Shown in pieces: positions 1 to 12,111 of a DNA stretch of 64,000 nt (the stretch's first letter is position 1; each line of letters starts with the position of its first letter). Below the pieces are notes generated by a model. The model was given only the letters and a program-made list of their open reading frames with translations. It made no database searches and was not told the origin of the DNA. This stretch comes from Butyriboletus loyo (Eukaryota > Basidiomycota > Agaricomycetes > Boletales > Boletaceae). The stretch covers positions 93,974 through 157,973 of the forward strand of contig JBBPSI010000043.1 in the NCBI GenBank assembly GCA_038093515.1, in the 5' to 3' direction. A program made the position numbers and the translations under genes.

Positions 1-408
1 CATTTGTGATCCAGGAGGATAAGGTCATTAACCTAGTTTTTATCACGCCGAATCATTTTTAACTGTACCCTAGCACTAGTCTTTGAGGTTCACTGTAAAT
101 ACGGAGCGCTAAGGAATGTAGATGACAGACAAAGAATGCTGGTGAACGGAGTGATACGATAATGCGGCGGATGGGCGAAAGCGCGCAGATGTTTATGATC
201 CTGTGGGGTCGAACTTGAAGAGTGAACAGGACCGATGAGAAGTCCTAACTCGTCGTGTAGAGCACGACGGTGGTGATGGGGGAGCGAAGGCACGAGGCGA
301 TACCGCAATCTGCCGTTCGCTCAAAGACTTAATTCTGTCCCTTCACTCGTGCCTCACTACATGACAGACTAGCAATACTGGAAATCCACAAACAGATTTT
401 GTCTGCGA
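1..408. other. 5' flank of TFB2, no supported gene
   Basis: This stretch lies upstream of the TFB2 start. It holds a 72-codon open frame on the minus strand (90-308) rich in His, Pro and Leu, with no recognisable motif. That frame could be the first exon of a divergent gene continuing left of the window, but nothing supports this directly. The stretch most likely carries the TFB2 promoter and 5' UTR; no clear TATA box was seen. Confidence 0.4.
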
Positions 409-2515
409 ATGCCCTCTATTCAAGAACAATCATCTTCTGCCTCTCCTCTCGAAAATGTCCCTCACGCACTGTTGCCGTTCCTACGTTCACAATCCCAAAA
501 CACGTTGACGCGCTTGTACCAACGTCCATCATCATGTCTGTCGATATTTCGGTAGGTCTATTGTCCAAGCGACTGGCAAACGAAGCACTGAAGTGCCGCA
601 AGTTTACTTGGACCTCTAGAGCGCCAGCTCATCATGAATTTATTATGGCTAGAAAGCGCGATTCCGATGAATACAATGACTGCCTGGGTTGTCCCAGAGG
701 GAAGAAAGTCAGTGCAACTCTGTTTTCAGTCGGCGAGGTACTCAAGGGTTTGCATTCATGCTATTTCAGACTGTACGATGGCGCATTGGCAGAGATGATT
801 GGACTGCATATCATTCAAAATTCCCCAGCAAAACTCGCGCTCAATCCAACTTTCAAATCAAGCTTGAGGCAGGCCGTTACGGGAGGGTGAGTGCGCAGAA
901 CCCTGAGATTATGTCGACTGAAAAGTGGTATCTAGAGGTACTACCAGTAGTTTCGGTGTACCAGCAGAAAAGGACGACAAGAGACAAACCACCGCTATCG
1001 ACACTCTCGATGCTTATGCCTTGGAAAGATGGGAGGTGAGTGGTCAGGTCCAAATTCCAACATATACTCACACCATGTCACTTATTCAGACTATTCTTCA
1101 CTATATGGTATCGTCTGGCCAAGGTCAACTCCCAACGAAACCTTCACAAGGCGTTTTGTATCTGCTCCAGCGTAGCGGGTTGATGAAGAGTATCCAGTAA
1201 GCCTTCGACCAGATTGCACGGTAACAATAGAACGCATACACTTCCAGCGGTTCTCCCCTCCAGATCACCTCTTCAGGATTCCAATTTCTTCTGCACTCAC
1301 CACATGATCAATTGTGGAGTCTCTTGCTTCAGTATTTGCACATGGCGGAGGTATTTTGGACTGTTTGCACACCGCTCGTCTTCTGACTCGTGTGCATGGC
1401 ACTAGGAAAGACAAATGGACTTAGTGGAAGTTCTCAGCTTTCTCTTTATGCTTTCGACGATGGAGCTCGGACGCGTGAGTCATACCATCCTAGTTGTTGT
1501 TATCGCTACCGACGCCGGTGAACGCCGTTTTGATACTAGGAATATTCCACAGACTCGTTGAGCGAAACACAAAAGGCCATGCTGGAAGACCTACGAGATT
1601 ACGGGCTCATCTGGCAAAGAAAGGTTCAGCCATTCATCCTTCTGTGCGAACTTACCTCACCCGATCTCAGGCGTCGTCCAAACGTTTCAGTCCTACCCGT
1701 TTAGCCACAACGCTAACCTCTCTTTCGCCTCCATTACCTACTTCGAGTACTTCGGGAACCACTCAGGCAAGCTCCGGCGCATCTATCGCGCTGACTACGG
1801 GGGCAGGACAGCAGGGGTTTATCGTCTTAGAGACAAACTACAGAATATATGCGTATACTGGTAAAGTGGTCAACGCAGACCCCTTCAATCACCCTAACGT
1901 GCCGACCTTTAGACAATCCCCTCGACATTGCTGTTCTCAACCTCTTTATTACCATGAAGTACCGTTTCCCGAACTTGGTGGTAGGCATGCTCACGCGTGA
2001 AAGCGTGCGGAAAGCGCTGAGCAATGGTATCTCCGCAGACCAGGTACGTTAGCAATTCATTTCAGAGCATCAACGTATACACCGACGGAGATGTTCTAGA
2101 TCATCAGTTATCTCACGACTCACGCTCACCCACAAATGCGGAAGAACGTAAGATGCTCACTAACAGCGTCGCTGTAGGCACTCACGTACGTCATGCACAG
2201 AATCCGCTCCTCCCTGTGACGGTACAAGACCAAATTCGGTTATGGGAACTGGAGAGAAACCGATTAAAATCTGCGGAAGGTCCGTTCGCACTGCGCCCGC
2301 AGGCGCTGCCATGTGCTGATGTGCACGAATTCATCCGGACAGGTTTTCTCTACAAGGACTTCGCTTCTCAAGCCGATTATGAATACGTACTGTCATATGC
2401 AAAGCAATTAGGGGTCGTCTTGTGGGAGAACGTCGTGAAGCGGGCCTTTTTCGGAACCCTTGAGGGCCACGCAAACATTAGGGGGTTCATTGAGAGGCGG
2501 ACAGGTGGGGGTTAA
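409..2515 (+). CDS. TFB2: TFIIH core subunit Tfb2 (p52/GTF2H4)
   Basis: Encodes the p52/Tfb2 subunit of the TFIIH core, which anchors and stimulates the XPB/Ssl2 helicase in transcription initiation and nucleotide excision repair in the nucleus. I assemble 13 exons: 409-551, 603-707, 770-886, 936-1035, 1090-1196, 1248-1350, 1406-1474, 1540-1623, 1671-1860, 1913-2043, 2100-2147, 2201-2279 and 2343-2515, giving 482 residues in unbroken frame. This is close to the usual length of about 460-510. Family landmarks appear in order: [13 protein letters not shown] near the N-terminus, [57 protein letters not shown]-like [13 protein letters not shown], and the C-terminal Tfb5-binding region. The ATG at 409 is the first in frame with these blocks. 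The gene converges on the F-box gene to its right. The identification is secure; individual splice sites are inferred. Confidence 0.95.
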
Positions 2516-2912
2516 CCTTGTACGGTTAGCAGACCCAAGCGCTGGATGATGACCCTGATTCTTCTACGCGGTACGTAGTCGATTGAATGACCGCCACAAA
2601 CACAGTAGGTTGTACTTACGAGGCTCCGACCAGAAAATCCACACGATCATGACCGGCGCGACTCTTTGGAAACAACTCTGCTACAAGTACCTGAACACTG
2701 GAGGCTCCGGGTGGTGACCTCTATCGTTGTAAGCGCTATGTGTGTTCTGCAGGGAACTACCGGAGATATCATTAAAGTTTAGCCAGATGAAACAGGGGGA
2801 CACAAGTTCGGACTGTCCAAATATACGTACTGTATTAGCTACTGTAAGGTCATCATTATCGTGCAACGGCAATCATACAAGGTACAACAGAAGATACATG
2901 CAAATAGCCGTG
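2516..2912. other. Convergent intergenic spacer
   Basis: About 400 bases lie between the stop codons of the convergent TFB2 and F-box genes. Only two overlapping open frames of 63 codons, with no family resemblance, are present. It presumably holds both 3' UTRs and polyadenylation signals. I see nothing else in it. Confidence 0.5.
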
Positions 2913-5090
2913 TCATGCAAACATAGATCTTGATGCTGTGTTTACTTCGTCTTCTTGGCAGAGAACGAAGCCACCCTCGAAACCGACGGCATGCTCGTCT
3001 GTGGCGGTTTCACGCCAGCGGCCAACAAGGCTCCGTTCATGAACATAACCCTTGAATATCCAACGGCCAGTGTCGCGAAATTGATTGTTCATCTGATCCG
3101 TGATAAGGCTTTGGGAACAAAAAGCTGAGAACAGACGGGTTACGTACCGGAAGACGAAGGAAGACGACCAGACCGTCCCAGGGCCGAATTCTCCCAATGT
3201 ATGAGTAGTATCCCCATGCTTCTCCTTGTTTTTCACACGTCTACCACACACCCAAGCGGTCGATGAAACAAGGACGGGGATAAAAAGGGCGAGAGAACCC
3301 ACCTCGCCGGTGATGATGATATCCTGTACACCGCTTGACAATTCTTCGACAAAGTCTTCATATTCATCGACGTCTTCCATATCCATATCTTCCTGCATCA
3401 CAGAATTCGATTCTTCTGGGAAGTACCACTCGCGGTATGATCCATTGAGCAGCCGCTCGCAGGCATGTGTGGAATAAGGGGACCTGCGGTGGGGGTGATA
3501 CGTCTCGTACCATGTGTTCTTGCCTGTACTAGGATCAAAAATTGCTAGCCCGTCCTGGGAGTCACGCGGAAATAAATTATATAAGCGAACGATAGTGTGT
3601 AAATCTTACTCACAAAGCGGCGGGTGAACTGCAAGTCTCGAGGGAGCCAAGCGTTAAAAATGTCTTCGCCGAGACCGTCACGGTGTAGTGGAGCGGAAAG
3701 AGGATCGCTGAACGACAAACAGTGATGCTCTGCAAAGGAGCAGGAAATCCTCTCCTGGATTAGTTGCACGCTAGCAGCAGGTATACGCTGATCCATAGCC
3801 GCGTTGAGATGTGCAAACATATCAGGAACCTATTCGAATTTTCAGATAAGCTCTGCGGCGAAAACATAAAGTTGACCCACAAAGATACGGCCGCTCCAGT
3901 TACCAATGAGTGTGCCGAGAGGGTAAACAATACCTTTCAGGGGTCGCTCTACAGCCGACGGTGTGTGGCACGCCACCAAGCGAAACCAGTCCTTGTCAAG
4001 CTGTCCGCTGGTGATGCCCTGACCGTGCTGGAAAAAATGGGTACGAGTACGATAATGAAATTCTCTGACATCCTCCTGTGTCAGCGCAGGAGTTCCGAGA
4101 CCTCGAGCAGTTGCTTCCTCCCGTGTCGCCGGGAGATGAGCGACGCGTGATGGGAGTGGAACTGTGTCGTGCCAAGCTTCCTGTCGCACGACGAAGTTCA
4201 ACAGAGCGGCGGGTGTAAGCGGAGGTACTGCGAGCTTAAGTTTGTGACCAAGATAATGAATTTGAGTGACGAGCGGGAGAGGGCCAGAGAATCCAGCAAA
4301 CCCGTCATGCTCTTCGCATAAAGGAAGGTAGAAATAAGTATCGGGAGCAAAAATCGAAGGATACTGGACATGAAAGTTTAGCACCCTCATAGAAGCAAGC
4401 ATCGCTACACTCTACCTGATAGCCACGCACTAAAAGGGGGAAAATTGCATTCGTAAGTGTAGTACGTACTGTCACGGCTTCAGTCGCAACCCTCTCTGGA
4501 TACCTGTCAGAAGAAAGGAAAGGTGATAAAGGAAAAAGCTTGCCTCTGCTACTTGCCATCCAAAGGATCCACACGGCAAGAGACATGCCCTCTGGATCTG
4601 ATAGATGTGGTTCGGACTGACCGGGAGGTGAACTCCTTAGAGCTACCACGCCGAGAACCCAGTCAGGCAGATTTGCCCATCCGAAGAGCTGCCTTTTATT
4701 ACGACCGTCATTCTCGAGCAGCATCAAATACGCCTTCCACAAGGCTTCTCGATCGAGGCGAAGGGATGGGCTGCCATGTTTTATGTGCTGTAAGGCGGTG
4801 AAGCGGGTACGAAGTTCACGAGCTAAGCAGGGAGCGGATGTCCACCTGGCTGATAGTCGACGCTCGATGGCTTCGCAATCAAACTTGCGGCGAAAGATGC
4901 GCGCGTATAGTCCGCTGTTGTTGGCAATGGACAAGTGGTTGTACAGCGTACGGCACGTAAGCAAAAGCGAAAAGAGGTTTACGGGCGGGCCAAGGAACGG
5001 GTCAACGGCGAGATAGAAGGCAATGTCGTCGAGGATGGAGGGATGATGACTAGCGAGGAGGGTAAAAGAGAAACGCGTCATTGTGTGCAC
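2913..5090 (-). CDS. F-box-like domain protein of the basidiomycete type
   Basis: Probably a substrate adaptor of an SCF ubiquitin ligase. The N-terminus contains an F-box-like segment (LLTCRTLYNHLS, about residue 40) followed by a helical region. The C-terminus has the pattern typical of this basidiomycete family: GEFGPGTVWSSSFVF, GRWIFKGYVH, LVGRWRETAT and VGFEGGFVLCQ. Coding segments run from 5090 down through 4416, then from 4363 (intron 4364-4415), then near 3820-3545 and 3401-2913, with further short introns. One intron near 3130-3170 joins VFR to LITDQMNNQ. A 39-nt in-frame stretch near 4510-4548 begins with GC and ends in CAG, so it could be a GC-AG intron. The first Met is at 5090, with a second at 5081. 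A TATA-like AT-rich run lies about 55-60 nt upstream of the start. The substrate is unknown. Confidence 0.8.
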
Positions 5091-5174
5091 GGTGAGGGAG
5101 TTTGGATGGGGAGAATAGCGACGATGGGGCGGCAGCAGAGGGTTTTATTTAAGTTGACCTTGAAAACGTCTTAA

Positions 5175-8100
5175 GTCGGAGTGAATATGGGTTTGATATG
5201 ATAATCTACATACAACGTTGATCGCCGCGAGCTTCTGCTCCTGCGAGAGGGCCGTTTGAATGACCGAACCATTACGAGAAAGCGGCATGAAGTCCCTGAA
5301 ACGAGGTCAACGTGAAGCACTTCCGAGACCGTACGAATCGGTGGGACGTACGTTGGCGAAGTCCTTCGACGGTCTCTTCAAGTTGTCATGCGGGTTCCAG
5401 ATCCATATCCTCGTGTTTCGGGTCAGAAATGATCTCAAATCCTTTTGCACACAGACCGGCGGGTACTACCAAAAAGGGAAGGTCTCCGTTTTTTTTTCGT
5501 CTTCATCATGATGGCAAGTTATCATATCCCAGCCCTGCATCCATTAGTCGCCCATGCATAGCACTAGACCCATCACAATCAGGTCCCGAAGCCCCGCAAC
5601 ATTCTGACAGAAAGATGGCGGTGACGCCGCACGGGCCCACATTCATGTCCGTTCATGCCGCGGACTGCCGCTGTCCGTCATTCATGTTCGCCACAGGCAC
5701 CGGGGAATACATTTCGTTTCTCGCGTTTCCATTGGAACCGTAGTCAGGTGATTGGTCTAACGAAACTTTAAAAGACCTGCATAACGCAACCATCCACCGC
5801 CCTCCCGACTCGGCCTCGCCGTCCTGTGCCCTGCTTATGATTTCAGAGTTATATTAGGATGATGACGTTGACTGCAAGTTTATCTCTGGATAGCCGGCGA
5901 CATTACCGCGGCGGCGTGAAGGTACGTCTGTCTGTGGTCGGATTCATGTGCTAGCTCAAAATGCCAACCTCGTAAAAGTACTGATCAGTGACCGTTTCAG
6001 CGCGTCCCCTTCACCGCTTACATGCGGCGAGCCAATCAGAAAGTTAGGGTTTGAGCCGCCAGTGGGGGGGTTTGAGCTAACGCATCGACGTAAACCTATT
6101 TGGGTGCATAGGAACGTTTTGTTGAGGAGCGATTATACGCGCCTTTGGCTCTGGCCGATCTACTGGTAACCCGAGAGTTTGGTTCACGCTTCGTCGATGT
6201 GACCCTTGTAAGTGGTTTGCGGAACCTGATCTGCAAAAACCCGTTCGTCGGAGGGTGGTCACTTAATAGTATATATAGACCCAACGTGCGCCTACGCCGG
6301 AATGGGCGCTTTCTGGGACTGTTGATCCAGAACATGGTAGTCCAACGTGAGTCGTACGAGCCTTCATACATAACCCCTGAAGAGTCTTAGATTGTTGTCC
6401 ATATGTGCCAGTCAATGTCGGCAGCGCGTGAGACTCCGATCTCGGCTATTGATCGACTCGATGTTGTAGGGCCAAATGCCATCACGGTGACTGAATCGGA
6501 ACGGGGTAGTTGTACCATAACCAACCATCTCCGTCAGTACGAGATGAGATCAGTAACAGAGGCGAGTGGCGTCCTACATATAGCACTCAAGGAACGTCCC
6601 ATAATGGAACTGAAAGCAGGCATGCTTACACAGCACCTCTTGTCCGCAGAAGGTCCTCGAGATCTGAGTGCGAATTTGCACCCTCCCTGACAGTTCAGTT
6701 TTCCGTTCTTCTCGGTACATGGATCAGGTTCGCAGCACACAACATTCAGTCGCTCAATGAAACTCTCTTGCGGTCACCGTTGGTTCGTTCATATTTCATG
6801 CAAGTCACCATATATGACCTTTTTCAGCGAGTACGCAGACCGTATCGGCATTCATTGTGCTCGGCGGAATAAAACAACCCCGTCCGCTTACTCGAGTGTA
6901 ATAGGGCGTGTTACTAGCCGTCAGCGAGAGCCCCATTAGTGACCTAGTATGTGCACTAGACCGCCATGTCAATCCTTGGAGCCTTCCTTACCCGTAGCTC
7001 TAAAGTGCTAACCTAAATCAGCAGGGCCTAACGGCGCGGACCTCCTTCACATAGTTTGGGGTGCGCCGCACTGAAAAGTATAATTCCACCCAGAACCCTT
7101 CACACAATTTCATCAAAGGGGCAGCGGATCGCGAGCGGGGGGTGAATGATCTGAATGGCACATGTCCTGTAACATGACACATCCCAGCCTCTGGCGGCGT
7201 CGCTCCACTCATTTTCCCCCAGCGCTTTGGTCGATTGCCATCCCACAAGGCTTTCTGTCGAATTTGTACATGATGAGCCGGGAAGAAGGCATCCAATCAG
7301 CGCTCGTGATCTTCGCCTACCCATACAGGTCAGAACATTGACATTTGAACGCCACCCGATGTACGGCTTTCCGATGGAACTGTTACGATGCATGTGACAA
7401 AGCTTGGTGCGGACTCAGCTCTGCCAATCTGCAAAAACATGCTTGTAACGTTATCGCTTGACGACCTTGCACGATCATGTTGCTCCGGTCACTAAACTAG
7501 GGCCATTTGTTGGAGGACGGCTGACGAAAAGGACCAAGTGTTCTGCATATCTAGTTGGGCAGGAACATTCGGTTTCGGTAGCCCAGAGTTTTGTTCGTTC
7601 GTTTTTTTACTTTATTTTTAAATCCATTTTTGTCCCTTGTGGGTTAATCCACCCTATGTAGCGAAAACTGAGGGGCCCCTGTGCCCCCAGCCCAGAGTTT
7701 GCTGATATGTTCACGCTGTCAGTCGAATTCAACACAAGAGTCATGCTTGCTTAGAAAATCGCAGGGCTCGTTGCAGGGTTGAGCACCCTGAGAACTCTGA
7801 GTCACCTTGGATATCGACAGATAAACACAAAGTTAAGTTCGCTAATTTGCATGGGAACACGCGTCCTGGGCATGATCCCGATCTCTCACCCGAAACCTCA
7901 GGGGGATCCGAATCTGTCACGAGGACTGCATTCTTATGGTCAGCGGCGTTCGGTAGCAAACTCTTAACCAACTTTCGTTACTGCGTGTTCGATATGTATA
8001 TGTAATCCGTTTCTTATGTGATGATTTGGGTAGGGGGATAGCATCACCGCACTAACGGTGTAAATTAACAGTGCAAATTGCGACAGATAAAGGTCATTCT

Positions 8101-9928
8101 CATCCGCTCGCCTTTTGCAGCGAATATCTCAACAAAACCCGAGCGGGCTCTGGCAAGCGTCGTTATGGCGGGGTGTTTGAACCGCATAGCCTCGACAAAC
8201 GGCGCCCATACTTATAACGGAATACTACGTCGCGTGAAATACTCGATGAGTGTTCGTCCGCGTCATGAACAGGTCGGCGGCCGGGACGATCTGCATGTCT
8301 CTGCAGGTGAGGTGAATGCCGTATAAGGTCCAGTTTCAGAACAAAGACCCACTTGGTCCACTGCTGGGTCAGGCAAACCCTTGCCCAGCAACCCCTTCGT
8401 ATGTCGTACACCAAAGTTGCTCATCCCGACAGGTTCCTCACCTTGTCCTCCTTTTGGGGTCCCGCACTGGCTTCCCAAGCTCTCTCAACGTATCTGTGGT
8501 CCCCCGCACCCTTCCTCGTTGTTGTGCCGGTCCGCGGAGTCCTACGGGAGCGTGCTCATACTTGTAGACTGCGTTCGACGGAGCTCCGTGCACTCACGAT
8601 GTGTCGGTAGCCTGCCCGACTCGGTGGGTTAGGTCGTCAAAAATCCATTGATTACATGCGCTGTGGTAGCACAGGGCCGGCCTCGAGTACCCGCCGCACC
8701 GTCTTGCAAGCTTCATCGTTACATCTGGTAGGTACCTATGTCCGTGTTTTGAGACAGGCGTCTTTCGCGCCCTGGCTCCCACCTACGTGCCAAACCTGAA
8801 GACAGGGATATCATTCCTGTCATCATTTGAGGTGTTTCTAGCAGTGAACTGATTATTTACAATCCACCGTAACACTCACTTTATACTTGGATTGCAACGT
8901 CAACAGTGTCATGTTTGTGGAAAACATTGAGTTGCTTCAATCTAGACGAGCTGTTCGCACTTGGTTGCGACGTCGTCCCAAGAATTTCGTCACCAACATA
9001 TGACACGCAAGAATACTCACGACGAACGAAACAAGACACTGGACATGCGAAAGCAAGACAGTGCCAACACAACTCAACGCAGCACCGAGGGAGAGACAAA
9101 GAGTATATTATCATCCAACGCTTTTTATGTAAAGTTATACAAGAAATACTCCACAAACGTCTATAAAAGCTTGGTTAGTGAGACGATATCGAATAGAACA
9201 GATGCTCGCTGCGCCAAAATGAATCAGACATCCAAAGGAAGGTCCTAATTGACCCTCATCGCGCCGACCTCCGCTTCCCGCTCAGCGCACCACAAGGCGG
9301 CCCACGCTCGACACATGCTTTTGGGTTCACACGGCTCGAGGGGGATTATGAGCGTTCCACACTGGAGGAGTACTCCGACTGGAGGGCGCTAGAGTGGAAA
9401 CTGCGAATAAACGGAATACTTCATCACACAAAGTGGCGCAGCAGAGCAACGTGACACGACCGAAACAAAAACTCACTCGTTGAGTGAGTACACCGTCGAA
9501 CAAGGGAGTAGTCACAAAACAACACCTGGCTGGGAGGGACATCAGTAATGAACGTTTGAAAAGCAAATCAACAAGAAAATGTCAGACAAAATGGCACTGG
9601 CAAGTACACTGTGCACTCCGGAGAGCGCTGTTCGTTGCGAACGAACTGCTCTGTTCCTCGGCATGGTCGTGTAGGACGGGGAAGAGAATAAAGTCATCAC
9701 GAAGAAACCGAAAGGGATTCCAGTGATACTCACACTAAGAGGTTCGGATTGAAGAAAATAAAATTGGGGCGATGAAGAAAATTTATAGGCATCGCGATAT
9801 GTGTGGCTGTGTTGGATAATGGTCTGTGCGCAATGATTACGTAACCAGCTTTATAAGCTTTTCATTGACGCTGGTTCTGATGGACTCCAACGTCGACGAC
9901 GACAGGAAAGCGATCACCCAAAGCCCTG
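5175..9928. other. Gene-poor interval of about 4.7 kb
   Basis: No open frame here resembles a known protein, and none joins across plausible splice sites into a longer coherent frame. The open frames are 60-145 codons, overlap in several frames and lack conserved motifs, as expected by chance. A T-rich tract lies at 7595-7635, followed by a GC-rich stretch near 7670-7690. No terminal repeats or target-site duplications were seen by eye. The interval could hold decayed transposon sequence or a non-coding transcript, but I cannot support either. Confidence 0.4.
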
Positions 9929-11431
9929 ATGTCTGCGGTGGACTCTCCGATACATCTATCAGACATTTCAGAAGGCCGACCTCACTCACCAGATATCATT
10001 GACGTCGATGCGCTCGATATTGACGGCATCGTTTATGTTGGCTCGGTACGCCCTAGCCAAAGCAGGCTTGTTGGAGAAGAGGGAAGGGCCGTTCCAGTGA
10101 TCAGGGAGGTCATTCATGTCACTGACAGTGAAGATGACAACGAAATTCAATTCATTGGCCACAATCCTGCCCAACCGCAACCTCCCTTTGGTAAGTCTCG
10201 CATCCTATTGTATGTGGCACACCCGTCAAACTGGACAATAGTTCGAAGAGAACGCATTTTTTCTCCTCCACCCCCTCCACAAATCAGTGGCGTCCCCCCC
10301 GTACCACCGATCCCTCAGCGGTTCTTGCATATGCGCCAGCGCCCGCCTCCAGGACTTATCATTCCCAACGAAGATCCTCTCCCATTCGAAGTTGACTTGC
10401 GACCTCCATCTCCCGCTGAACAACCACTCTCAGTTGCTGCTGCTCCATCCCACCATGTCCCATCCATGGGTTTTGGTGGCGCGTTACTGGCAGGTGTACG
10501 GCGAATGATGAGCCCTCGTAACCCTTCCCAACGGCTTGAACGCCGTAATGGTTGGGGTGTCGCCGGTTCATTTATTATGCGATTGGATCCCTTTGACTTC
10601 GCTGGCAGGGACGACGAATTGTTGGATGAGCTAGACGAGATACGTTTTTTGGGTGAGGAAGACAGTCCCTTCGCCGCTGGAGTAAGAAGTCAAATAGAGC
10701 GAGCATTCAAAAGACGCGATCTCGGGGCCCAGGTCGAGCCAGATTATAAAACAGATTACACCCACCCAGAGCAGCCATTGCCTGGTTTCACACACGATTT
10801 CCTCCCCTCATCACCATCTTCCTCTGGCACTGAAGAGGTTGGCACCCCTCCAGCGCATTTGGCTAGCGGCAGTGGCACTCGATTACGCGAAGTCACCCTG
10901 GTATGTGCTGCTTGTCGTGACCCTCTTATTCTTGGAGCCTCCGATGTCGAAGAGGGTCGTGCGAAGCGAAAGTTGTGGGGCTTGCGCTGTGGCCATTTAC
11001 TCGATGGAAAATGCATGGAGAAGTTGATGGAGCCTGCTTCACCGATTTCCGACGCAACCGGATCAAGCAGCAAGGGAGTGGCTACAGAACCAGTGGAGTA
11101 CCCGCCTTCGTCGAGTCAAGATACCATGGTTGTTGATTCCGATGTCGGTTCAATGCGGTCACGATTACGCCCGCGTCGGGGAATGGCAGGATCATTTCCC
11201 TCGGCTTCCCACCCCACCCCCTCAAGTGGGCGCCGTGGTCCTGCCGCAAGGGCTCAGGCAAGTCACCGAAGCAATCGCAAAGGTAAAGGAAAGATGAAGG
11301 CCCCTGTCATAGAGGCCGAACACGAGTGGAGTTGCCCGGTCAGCGGGTGCGGATGCGTCCATTTCAGCCTGTTAGTGGACGGACGATGGACGATGGATGA
11401 AAAAAGAGGTGCTATTACACTGTTCGTCTGA
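9929..11431 (+). CDS. RING-like zinc-finger protein with SIM-like motifs
   Basis: An uncharacterised protein with features of a SUMO-targeted ubiquitin ligase. The N-terminus has hydrophobic beta-type patches next to acidic residues (DIIDVDALDIDGIVYVG and EVIHVTDSEDD) that resemble SUMO-interaction motifs. A Pro-rich segment follows. The C-terminal half carries CAACRDPL, then LRCGHLLDGKC, then WSCPVSGCGCVH, a RING-like set of Cys/His ligands. The last pair is separated from the first three by roughly 100 Ser/Pro/basic residues. The frame is open for 500 codons, but 10191-10241 is a canonical GTAAGT...ATAG intron of exactly 51 nt without a stop, so the spliced product is probably 483 residues. 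The first ATG, at 9929, sits directly before the first acidic motif. Ligase activity is inference; the cysteine pattern is directly visible. Confidence 0.75.
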   Translation: MSAVDSPIHLSDISEGRPHSPDIIDVDALDIDGIVYVGSVRPSQSRLVGEEGRAVPVIREVIHVTDSEDDNEIQFIGHNPAQPQPPFGKSRILLYVAHPSNWTIVRRERIFSPPPPPQISGVPPVPPIPQRFLHMRQRPPPGLIIPNEDPLPFEVDLRPPSPAEQPLSVAAAPSHHVPSMGFGGALLAGVRRMMSPRNPSQRLERRNGWGVAGSFIMRLDPFDFAGRDDELLDELDEIRFLGEEDSPFAAGVRSQIERAFKRRDLGAQVEPDYKTDYTHPEQPLPGFTHDFLPSSPSSSGTEEVGTPPAHLASGSGTRLREVTLVCAACRDPLILGASDVEEGRAKRKLWGLRCGHLLDGKCMEKLMEPASPISDATGSSSKGVATEPVEYPPSSSQDTMVVDSDVGSMRSRLRPRRGMAGSFPSASHPTPSSGRRGPAARAQASHRSNRKGKGKMKAPVIEAEHEWSCPVSGCGCVHFSLLVDGRWTMDEKRGAITLFV

Positions 11432-12111
11432 TTTCGTGGTGAGCTTCGTGTACGTTTACGTGTGCCAGCCCTGGATATCCATAATATTGTTGTAAAGTTG
11501 CACGCTGTTATTCCTATAGCATACTTCGTATCACATACGTATTGTAGCGACGGTCGATTCCCTAGAGCTTGCGCTTTTCCAGTACTCGTCTGGTCAGCTC
11601 TTTCGAAGGCAGGGTCGTGCCGCGATGTCTCGCACCGATCGTTGGCAAGTATTGCAGGTTCGGTAGTGATTCTCATGATGCAAACTAATCCCCGAGGGTA
11701 CGAGTGGGGAGTGAGGAGGATCGTTCGGATGCTTTGCTTGATAACAGCAATCGTGGGGACCACATGTTGTCAATCGAAGGTGTGGTTTTGCAACGTGTCT
11801 GTTGTGTTTACACGCGATCTGTAGTCCTCTCTTCCTGCCCGCAATTAGCATGCGTAGTACGCATGCTAGAATGGACAGGAAACTGATTATTCCGTGCCTT
11901 GTGATTGAAATGTCTGTGTTCGTTTCACTAATCGCTTGATGTTTACCTGTCACTGTCTCCGTGTTTCGGACCAGCTGGCCATTCCGCAGACTCACGAATC
12001 TAGCCATTTCCTCGTGCCCACTGCCAATGCCCCGCTTTTATTTTGGCTGGGCTGCAGTTCCTGTCTTCTTCTTCCTCCCCTCTGTCCTGTTGGACGAATT
12101 CGCCGCCAGTC
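11432..12111. other. Intergenic region with a near-perfect inverted repeat
   Basis: No gene is seen between the RING-like gene and the next plus-strand gene. It contains an 11-bp perfect inverted repeat with a 1-nt spacer at 11846-11868. A pyrimidine-rich tract (about 12055-12090) lies just upstream of the next ATG, a common feature of fungal core promoters. Confidence 0.45.
11846..11868. repeat. Short palindrome, 11-bp arms
   Basis: TAGCATGCGTA at 11846-11856 is exactly reverse-complemented at 11858-11868, around a single central G. It could be a dimeric transcription-factor site. No function can be read from the sequence. Confidence 0.6.

Noticed and set aside
8078..8632. Several overlapping plus-strand open frames of 82-85 codons
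   Set aside because: Three overlapping frames in one strand with Cys/Ser/Pro-rich text and no motif are typical of chance in a GC-rich stretch.
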